Shown here: positions 58,558 through 64,000 of the stretch, one piece after another
How the letters are laid out: each line of letters begins with the position of its first letter
Numbering within the stretch: the first letter of the stretch is position 1
Assembly (NCBI RefSeq): GCF_003219815.1
Contig: NZ_QJVD01000010.1
Span: forward strand, 106,262 to 170,261
Direction: 5' to 3'
From: Arthrobacter livingstonensis
GTDB taxonomy: Bacteria > Actinomycetota > Actinomycetes > Actinomycetales > Micrococcaceae
Length of the DNA stretch: 64,000 nt
The notes under the pieces: generated by a model
Databases searched by the model: none
What the model saw: the letters and a program-made list of their open reading frames with translations, nothing else
Told to the model about the DNA's origin: nothing
Position numbers and translations under genes: made by a program

Positions 58558-59984
58558 GCTTCAACAGTAGCGTCTTCCCTGGTGCCGGTTGCGGCCGGCT
58601 TGCGCACCACGGGGGTCAGGAGGAACGCGACCACCAGCATGACCAGGACGGCGAGCAGGGAATGAAGCACACCGATGTGTTCGGCCAGCAGGCCCAGTAG
58701 CGGCGGCCCGCCCAGGAACGCGCCGTAGCCGATGGTCGAGACCACCGAAACGCGGGCCGCGGCATGGTCGGGGTCGTCCGAGGCGGCGGACATGCCCACC
58801 GGGAATCCAAGCGCGGAGCCCAGGCCCCAGAACAGGAGCGCGGCCAGGGCGATTTCCTGGTTCGGGGCGAAGACAAAAACGGCCAGCCCGACGACGGCGA
58901 GGGCGGCACTGGCACGCAGTGCGGCCACGCGGCCGTAACGGTCCAGGACCATGGTGCCGGCGAACCGTCCGATGGTCATGGCGGAGACGAAAATGCCGTA
59001 GCCCAGGGCGCCGACCGCATTGGAGGAGCCGTAACCGTCGGCCAGGGCCAGCGCCACCCAGTCCCCCGCCGCCCCTTCGGCCAGGGCGAGTCCCAGGACC
59101 AGCACGCCGATCAGCAGGGTGCGCGGATCCCGCCAGGCTGCGGCGATCTTTGCCCTGCCGTCGAGCTTGGCCTGGGCCAGCCTGCGGGATTCCGCGGCCA
59201 GCGCGGCGGCCGCGTCGTTAGCGGACGGCTCGCTGGACGCAAGGCCGGCGGCCGGTGAGGCCGCCCCCTTTGTTGGGGGACGCGCCGTCGTACCTGGTTT
59301 GATGACGGGTACCGGGCCGGTGCCCGGCACAGAATCCAATTCACCCACGTGGACCGCACCCTGCCCACGCCCCGCGTCCGCCGCACGCCGGTCGGCCTGG
59401 TAGTGTCGGGTGGCCACCCAGATGGCTGCCCAGACAATCACGGCCATGGCGGAAACGTGGATGGCCACGGGCAGGTGCACGGAAGCGGCGAGTGCACCGA
59501 GCCCGGCGCCCACCACGGTGCCAATGCTGAACGAGCCGTGCAGCCGCGGCATGATGTGCCGCCCCAGGGCCCGCTCCACGGCAGCGCCCTCAATGTTGGA
59601 GGCGGTGTTGAAACTCGCGGTGCCCAGGCCCACGATCACCAGTCCGGCGCCCACCACCAGCGGGTTGGTGTACACGCTGGCCCCCACGCCCATGACGACA
59701 AGGCCCGCAGCCTGGATGGTGGTGCAAACGCGGGTGGTCAGCCTCGATCCGAGCCGCAGCACCACCAGGCCGGAGGCGGCCACGGACACGAAGGAACCCA
59801 GCGACATGCAGAGCAGGATCAGCCCCACGGTGCCCGGGGTCAGGCCCAGGCCGTCGCGGATCGCCGGAATGCGGGACACCCACGTGGAAAAGACCAGCCC
59901 GGACCCGGCATACGCGGTGACCACGCCGTTGCGCCAGGCCCTGACACTGCCTGGGCTGGCACTGTTTGGCTTGGTGCGGCTCAC
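58554..59984 (-). CDS. MFS transporter
   Basis: 476 residues with about 12 transmembrane segments and a long polar loop (about residues 205-285; Ala/Pro/Gly-rich) between the two six-helix halves. TM2-3 region LRLGSRLTTRVC and YGIFVSAMTIGRFAGTMVLD fit the MFS fold of the FucP/YbjJ type. Substrate unknown; it could export or import a sugar-like or cell-wall related compound given its coupling to murB, but that is speculative. Confidence 0.85.
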   Translation of the reverse strand: MSRTKPNSASPGSVRAWRNGVVTAYAGSGLVFSTWVSRIPAIRDGLGLTPGTVGLILLCMSLGSFVSVAASGLVVLRLGSRLTTRVCTTIQAAGLVVMGVGASVYTNPLVVGAGLVIVGLGTASFNTASNIEGAAVERALGRHIMPRLHGSFSIGTVVGAGLGALAASVHLPVAIHVSAMAVIVWAAIWVATRHYQADRRAADAGRGQGAVHVGELDSVPGTGPVPVIKPGTTARPPTKGAASPAAGLASSEPSANDAAAALAAESRRLAQAKLDGRAKIAAAWRDPRTLLIGVLVLGLALAEGAAGDWVALALADGYGSSNAVGALGYGIFVSAMTIGRFAGTMVLDRYGRVAALRASAALAVVGLAVFVFAPNQEIALAALLFWGLGSALGFPVGMSAASDDPDHAAARVSVVSTIGYGAFLGGPPLLGLLAEHIGVLHSLLAVLVMLVVAFLLTPVVRKPAATGTREDATVEA

Positions 59985-60406
59985 GCCACGCGGACCGTGG
60001 CCTGCGCCTTGACCAGCACCTTTTGCCCGTCGAGGGTGACAGCCAGGTCAATTCGGGCCGTTCCGGCGTTGGCGTCGAGCGCACCAATGGTGCCGGAAAC
60101 CTCGACGACGGCGCCCGGCTCCCCGTCCAGGTCCGCCACCGGCACCGGCTTGGTGAAGCGCGTGCCGTAGCTGACGACGGCGGCGGGGTCGCCGGCCCAG
60201 TCGGTCACCAATTGCACCGCCGCCCCCATCGTGAACATGCCGTGGGCGATGACGCCGGGCAGTTCCACGCCGCGGGCGAAGCGCTCGTTCCAGTGGATCG
60301 GGTTGAAGTCCCCGGAGGCACCGGCGTACTTCACCAGGTCGGCGCGGGAAATTTCAAGCGTTCGGCTGCCGATTTGCTGGCCAACTTCAAGTTCCGCAAA
60401 GTTCAT
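59981..60406 (-). CDS. MaoC-family (R)-hydratase
   Basis: A 141-residue hotdog-fold hydratase. The hydratase motif is visible as YAGASGDFNPIHWNERFAR (residues ~27-45), with the catalytic Asp and His in D-F-N-P-I-H. GVIAHGMFTMG follows. Similar to mycobacterial HadB. It overlaps the upstream MaoC-N gene by one base and the MFS gene by 4 nt. It presumably forms a heterodimer with its neighbour for 3-hydroxyacyl dehydration. Confidence 0.9.
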   Translation of the reverse strand: MNFAELEVGQQIGSRTLEISRADLVKYAGASGDFNPIHWNERFARGVELPGVIAHGMFTMGAAVQLVTDWAGDPAAVVSYGTRFTKPVPVADLDGEPGAVVEVSGTIGALDANAGTARIDLAVTLDGQKVLVKAQATVRVA

Positions 60407-60855
60407 TAATGTCCCTCCCCGCGCACCAGGATGGCGGAAACAGTGGTGGCGACGGCGTCCCCGGCCACGGAAAAAATCTCGGCGCGGGTGGTGATCATGG
60501 CGCCGCCGCCCATGGCCCGGACGGTGTCGACATGGAGTTCGGCCACGAGCTCGTCGCCGGCCACAATGGCGCGGTGGTGCGTGAATTTTTGTTCCGCATG
60601 CACCACGCGGGAAAAGTCGATCCCGGACTCGGGATCGTTGATCAGCCGGGCGTCGGCACGCTGCGCGACGATGATCGCGTAGGTGGGCGGAGCCACCAGG
60701 TCGGCATGGCCCAGTTCCTGGGCGGCGGCGACATCAAAATGGGCGGGGTGGGCGGCTTTGACGGCACGCGCGAACTCGCGGATTGACTCGCGACCCACGC
60801 TGTAAACGTCGGCCGCGGGGTAGCTGCGGCCCTGCAGTTGGGGGTTGATGGTCAT
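60406..60855 (-). CDS. MaoC N-terminal (FAS1-type dehydratase) protein
   Basis: 149 residues, hotdog fold without the catalytic D-x4-H of the partner; similar to HadA/HadC and DUF2336-free MaoC_dehydrat_N proteins. Segments: YSVGRESIREFARAVKAAHP near the start, VAPPTYAIIVAQ and VVHAEQKFTHHRAIVAGDEL. First gene of the MaoC-MaoC-MFS-murB unit. -10 TAGGCT lies 6 nt before the ATG. Confidence 0.88.
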   Translation of the reverse strand: MTINPQLQGRSYPAADVYSVGRESIREFARAVKAAHPAHFDVAAAQELGHADLVAPPTYAIIVAQRADARLINDPESGIDFSRVVHAEQKFTHHRAIVAGDELVAELHVDTVRAMGGGAMITTRAEIFSVAGDAVATTVSAILVRGEGH

Positions 60856-60867
60856 GGCCCAAGCCTA
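60856..60867 (-). promoter_or_regulatory. Leaderless promoter -10 of the MaoC-murB operon (TAGGCT)
   Basis: TAGGCT on the minus strand, 6 nt before the ATG; no Shine-Dalgarno in the 6 nt. Confidence 0.55.
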
Positions 60868-60947
60868 CCGGCCGAGGGGCCCCGGGCGAGCGCAGCGAGG
60901 TCGGGGAGGCCGGTGCGCGCTATCGTTTGGGACGGGCGCGCGGCAGG

Positions 60948-61514
60948 CTAGGCGCGCGCGCCGGACGCCATCCGATCGACGACGCCCAGCAGCGACTGGA
61001 CATCGACGCTGCCGTCAGGACCGGCGTCGTTCCCCGCATGGGCGGGCAGGCCAAAGAGTGCCGCGTTGTAGTAGAGCCCATCACCCAGCAGCATGACGGC
61101 GCGGGCGACTGAGGGGTCTTTAATGTCGCCGAGGATCAGCCGGTACCAGCTGGCATGGATTTCGGAAAAGGCGGCCCGCACAGTGCTGTCATCGCCTTGG
61201 GCCAGACGCATGGCAGCTACGATCGTCCGGTCAAAGGTCGTGCCGCCAAAGACGCTGGTGCGCACGTAGTATTTGGCGCAACCATCGGGGTCCTTGGCCA
61301 TGAGGGCAAAGTCCAGTTCGGCCATTTCCCGCATTTTGTCCACGAGGCCGGCAGTCAGGGCTTCCTTGCTCTTGAAATGGTACAAAAGCCCGCCCTTGGA
61401 GACCCCGGCGGCCGCCGCGACGGCATCCAAGGTAGCCGCGCGGGGACCGTCATTGATCAGCAAATCCTCGTAGGCCTGCAGGACCCGCTCTCGCGCGGAC
61501 GGCTGTGTAGTCAT
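60948..61514 (-). CDS. TetR/AcrR-family repressor
   Basis: 188 residues. The N-terminal HTH is ATLDAVAAAAGVSKGGLLYHFKS (cut at about residues 27-49; key AGVSKGGLLYHF). The C-terminal ligand domain is all-helical. Divergent from a DHA2 MFS pump with palindromic sites in the 79-nt gap, the classic drug-inducible repressor/pump arrangement. -10 TAGGCT lies 6 nt before the ATG (leaderless). Confidence 0.92.
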   Translation of the reverse strand: MTTQPSARERVLQAYEDLLINDGPRAATLDAVAAAAGVSKGGLLYHFKSKEALTAGLVDKMREMAELDFALMAKDPDGCAKYYVRTSVFGGTTFDRTIVAAMRLAQGDDSTVRAAFSEIHASWYRLILGDIKDPSVARAVMLLGDGLYYNAALFGLPAHAGNDAGPDGSVDVQSLLGVVDRMASGARA

Positions 61515-61526
61515 CTTTACAGCCTA
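61515..61526 (-). promoter_or_regulatory. Leaderless promoter -10 of the TetR gene (TAGGCT)
   Basis: TAGGCT (minus strand, 61,521-61,526) lies 6 nt before the ATG. Confidence 0.5.
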
Positions 61527-61540
61527 CAAGAAGTGAGGAA

Positions 61541-61579
61541 GTACACCGTCCGGACGGTGTACTGTACCGACTAGACGGT
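61541..61579. promoter_or_regulatory. Two phased TetR operators
   Basis: Site 1 (61,541-61,562) is a perfect 22-bp palindrome containing ACCGTCCGGACGGT. Site 2 (61,566-61,579, ACCGACTAGACGGT) matches that 14-mer core at 11 positions. Centres are 21 bp apart, two helical turns, so two dimers would bind the same DNA face between the two divergent genes. Confidence 0.75.
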
Positions 61580-61580
61580 T

Positions 61581-61593
61581 TAGACTAGACGAC
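61581..61593 (+). promoter_or_regulatory. Leaderless promoter -10 of the MFS pump (TAGACT)
   Basis: TAGACT (61,581-61,586) lies 7 nt before the ATG and 2 nt after operator 2, so bound repressor would block it. Confidence 0.5.
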
Positions 61594-63144
61594 ATGGCCT
61601 TCATTCTTGACACCCCTACGCCCGGCACTACTGCCGCCCGGGCAGGCGCACGCGCCTGGATTGCCCTTGCCGTGCTGATGCTGCCGGTGCTGCTGATTTC
61701 CGTGGACAACACGGTGCTGAGTTTTGCGGTCCCCTCCATCTCGCTGGCGCTGGTCCCATCCGCCGCTGAGCTGCTGTGGATCATTGACGTGTACCCGCTG
61801 GTGCTGGCCGCACTGCTGGTTCCCATGGGCAGTTTGGCCGATCGCTTCGGCCGCCGCCGCCTGCTCCTGCTCGGCAGCACCGGCTTTGCGCTGGTATCCG
61901 TTGCGGCCGCCTTTGCGCCGTCGGCGGGCGCGCTCATCGGCTACCGCGCCCTGTTGGGCGTGTTTGGTGCCATGCTGATGCCTTCCACGCTTTCGCTGAT
62001 CCGCAATTTGTTTGCGCATCAGGACCAACGCCGCACGGCCATCGCCATTTGGGCTGCCTGCTTTTCCGGCGGCGCCGCACTGGGACCCATTGTTGGCGGA
62101 TTTCTGCTGGAGCACTTCTGGTGGGGCGCCGTGTTCCTGCTTTCCGTTCCCGTCCTTGTCCCGCTGCTGGTCCTTGCACCGATCTTCGTGCCGGCGTCCA
62201 AGGACCCGGCGCCTGGGAAGATTGACCCCTTGAGCATTGTGCTGTCGTTCGGTGCCATGGTTCCTGTCATTTATGGCATCAAGGAAATCGCGCAGACCGG
62301 GATGACGTTTGCGAACGTGGCCTGCCTGATTGTGGGCGTGTCGCTTGGAGCCTTGTTTGTGCGGCGCCAGCTTCAACGTGCGGAACCCATGCTGGATGTC
62401 CGGTTGTTCCACAATCCCGTCTTCACCGGCGGCGTGCTGGCGAACCTGCTGAGCATCTTCTCACTGGTGGGTTTCCTGTACTTCATCACCCAGCACCTGC
62501 AACTGGTGGTAGGTCTCTCCCCCACCACGGCGGCGTATGTGCTGGTGCCGGGGCTGGTCATCTCCATCGTGACGGGGCTACTGGCCGCGTCCCTGGCGAA
62601 GTACCTCAGGCCCTCCCGGCTGGTGGCCGGAGGCTTGCTGCTCAATGCAGTGGGATTCCTGATTGTCTGGCTTAACAACGACGGCTCCGTGGCCGGCATC
62701 ATCATTGCCTTTGCAGTGCTGGGTGCGGGCGTGGGCATCGCGGAGACCATTTCCAATGACCTGATCCTCAGCGCTGCCCCGCCCGCCAAGGCCGGTGCAG
62801 CGTCGGCCATTTCCGAAACCGCCTACGAGGTTGGTTCCGTGTTGGGGACAGCCCTGCTGGGCAGCGTTCTGGCGGCTGCCTACCGGATGAATGTCGTCAT
62901 TCCCGGCGGCCTTTCCGGTGCGGACCGGCACACGGCGGGCCAAACGTTGGGCGGGGCCATCGACATGGCCGGCAAGCTGCCGGCCGCACAGGGTTCCGCA
63001 CTGCTGGACTCCGCCAAACACGCCTTCGATTCCGGTTCGGGCGTGGTGGCCATGGTGGGAGTGGTATTGATGCTCGGCGCAGCCGCCATGTGCCTGTGGA
63101 CGCTGCGCAGCGCCGAATCCGGCACTGGGGCCGCTGGACACTGA
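61594..63144 (+). CDS. MFS drug transporter, DHA2 (SmvA/QacA-like)
   Basis: 516 residues, about 14 transmembrane helices. TM1 contains the conserved acidic residue (LLISVDNTVLSFAVPSIS); motif A is GSLADRFGRRRLLLL, and the antiporter motif is FSGGAALGPIVGGFLLEHFWW (cut; key residues G-P-x3-G). The C-terminal AISETAYEVGSVLGTALLGS fits SmvA/QacA-type biocide pumps. Regulated by the divergent TetR protein. Confidence 0.93.
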   Translation: MAFILDTPTPGTTAARAGARAWIALAVLMLPVLLISVDNTVLSFAVPSISLALVPSAAELLWIIDVYPLVLAALLVPMGSLADRFGRRRLLLLGSTGFALVSVAAAFAPSAGALIGYRALLGVFGAMLMPSTLSLIRNLFAHQDQRRTAIAIWAACFSGGAALGPIVGGFLLEHFWWGAVFLLSVPVLVPLLVLAPIFVPASKDPAPGKIDPLSIVLSFGAMVPVIYGIKEIAQTGMTFANVACLIVGVSLGALFVRRQLQRAEPMLDVRLFHNPVFTGGVLANLLSIFSLVGFLYFITQHLQLVVGLSPTTAAYVLVPGLVISIVTGLLAASLAKYLRPSRLVAGGLLLNAVGFLIVWLNNDGSVAGIIIAFAVLGAGVGIAETISNDLILSAAPPAKAGAASAISETAYEVGSVLGTALLGSVLAAAYRMNVVIPGGLSGADRHTAGQTLGGAIDMAGKLPAAQGSALLDSAKHAFDSGSGVVAMVGVVLMLGAAAMCLWTLRSAESGTGAAGH

Positions 63145-63253
63145 CCGTTAATTCGCCGGCAGCGCGGCTGGCTGACGGGGACGTATAAGACTGAACAGTC
63201 TTTTCCAGCAAGCCGCACCGTCAGGAAGCAGCGCCTTCAGGGCAAGCAGCGTT

Positions 63254-63514
63254 TCACCGACGCGGCTTGCGCCCCTGGTCGCGAAGTTCCGCTTCCTTGA
63301 GCGCCTTACGGACGGCGCGACCGCGGAGCATAAGGGAAGTCATGTGGGCAATGAGCCCCACGCCAATGACCGGCAGGCCGACAAACGTCAGGCCCGGCGT
63401 GGACGTCGCGGCACCAATGACGATGATAATGATGCCAAGGGCGGTCAGTCCCATGCCGCCAAAGACAGCATATTTGTAGGCAGACGGCGCGGTTTCCCAA
63501 AAGTCGTTAAGCAC
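63254..63514 (-). CDS. Small two-helix membrane protein
   Basis: 86 residues from GTG. Two hydrophobic helices (YAVFGGMGLTALGIIIIVIG and TFVGLPVIGVGLIAHMTSLM) are followed by a basic tail (RGRAVRKALKEAELRDQGRK). No family recognised. TAGACT lies 6 nt before the GTG, so the transcript is probably leaderless. Confidence 0.7.
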   Translation of the reverse strand: MLNDFWETAPSAYKYAVFGGMGLTALGIIIIVIGAATSTPGLTFVGLPVIGVGLIAHMTSLMLRGRAVRKALKEAELRDQGRKPRR

Positions 63515-63526
63515 GCCCCAAGTCTA
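63515..63526 (-). promoter_or_regulatory. Leaderless promoter -10 (TAGACT)
   Basis: TAGACT on the minus strand (63,521-63,526), 6 nt before the GTG of the small membrane protein. Confidence 0.5.
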
Positions 63527-63656
63527 GTTGAGTAATTTCCGTGGGGCAGTTCCGCGGGTTTCCCCTTGTTTTGGTGTTGTTTCCTCCACAGGGGGTTCTG
63601 TTCTAGAGGTATTCCACATTACCGAATATAGCTCCGAGAATGTCAGTGCCATCTCC

Positions 63657-63669
63657 TAAAATTAGGACT
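63657..63669 (+). promoter_or_regulatory. Leaderless promoter -10 of the DUF222 gene (TAAAAT)
   Basis: TAAAAT (63,657-63,662) lies 7 nt before the ATG; no Shine-Dalgarno is present. Confidence 0.5.
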
Positions 63670-64000
63670 ATGAAGGCAAGGGCAGGGACGCCGGGAACAA
63701 CCGGCACCCACACAGGGACAGGGGCAGCTGGTGGACACATCCACCAGCTGATCAACCTCGCCGCCGCCCTCACCACAGCCGCCACCAACGCCGCGGCTGC
63801 GAACACTGCTGCCGGTTCTCCCGCGGCCGCTTCCTCCACTGCCGCGTCCGCTTCCGGCGGTTCCGGTGCCGGCAGTTCCGGCGCAGGCGCCGATCCTGTG
63901 GTCCCGGCCCCGCTGGGAGTGAACCTGGATTCCCTCGGCGATGCCGAAGTGATCGAGTGGGCACGGACCGTGGAACACCTCAGCCGCTACATCCAGGCCC
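63670..64000 (+). CDS. DUF222 / HNH-endonuclease family protein, 5' part
   Basis: 110 codons are visible before the window ends. A low-complexity Gly/Ala/Thr/Ser-rich N-terminus (residues ~1-75) is followed by LGDAEVIEWARTVEHLSRYI, which resembles the first helices of DUF222 (13E12-type) proteins. These usually end in an HNH endonuclease domain, are often multicopy in Micrococcaceae and show mobile or selfish behaviour. The HNH part lies outside the window, so it is not confirmed. Confidence 0.7.
   Translation, partial: MKARAGTPGTTGTHTGTGAAGGHIHQLINLAAALTTAATNAAAANTAAGSPAAASSTAASASGGSGAGSSGAGADPVVPAPLGVNLDSLGDAEVIEWARTVEHLSRYIQA

Overview
The window is high-GC DNA from an actinobacterium, most likely Micrococcaceae (Arthrobacter sensu lato). 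The evidence is a mycothiol synthase gene beside glnR, actinobacterial-type RpoB, RpoC and NusG, a THAP4-like nitrobindin, MaoC genes next to murB, a DUF222 gene, and many genes whose -10 box lies 6-7 nt before the start codon (leaderless transcription). No transposase, integrase, phage gene, CRISPR array or rRNA operon was seen.

Bases 1-30,300 hold the transcription/translation supercluster on the minus strand, in transcription order: tRNA-Trp, secE, nusG, rplK, rplA, two GNAT acetyltransferases, then rplJ, rplL, then rpoB, rpoC, rpsL, rpsG, fusA, tuf. The cluster is interrupted by plus-strand genes. A thiolase/YbaK pair separates rplL from rpoB. A seven-gene operon (17,121-25,613) separates rplJ from the rplKA block. 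It encodes a GMC oxidoreductase, metallophosphoesterase, alpha/beta hydrolase with a cysteine at the nucleophile position, acetoacetate-decarboxylase-family protein, two small membrane proteins and a patatin. Consecutive genes overlap by 1-4 nt. The oxidoreductase and the patatin appear to share a C-terminal domain. This is the best candidate for an uncharacterised lipid or sterol-like pathway.

Bases 30,500-49,700 hold an aspartate aminotransferase, a LiaFSR-like envelope-stress locus (PspC-histidine kinase, LuxR-type regulator, divergent PspC/LiaF-like protein), pfkA, a GNAT protein, an MFS pump with a PadR regulator, ygfZ, a nitrobindin with a 37-residue membrane micro-protein, glnR, mshD, ppk and mutT1. 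Two intergenic regions of about 760 bp (31.8-32.56 kb and 41.95-42.7 kb) carry arrays of the palindrome TGCGCA, each followed by a ~66-nt GGCC-centred element also present as an inverted pair at 15.24-15.43 kb. The first region also contains a degenerate copy of the aminotransferase 3' end. Between glnR and mshD lies a compact structure that could be an unannotated small RNA.

Bases 49,700-64,000 hold a tandem repeat, a polytopic membrane protein with a GntR regulator, thyA-dfrA, asd, a winged-helix (AlkZ/YcaQ-like) protein, a fatty acid desaturase, a MaoC-MaoC-MFS-murB operon, a TetR/MFS divergent pair with two phased operators, a small membrane protein and the start of a DUF222 protein. All gene calls rest on reading the translated sequence and recognising family motifs; no database search was run.
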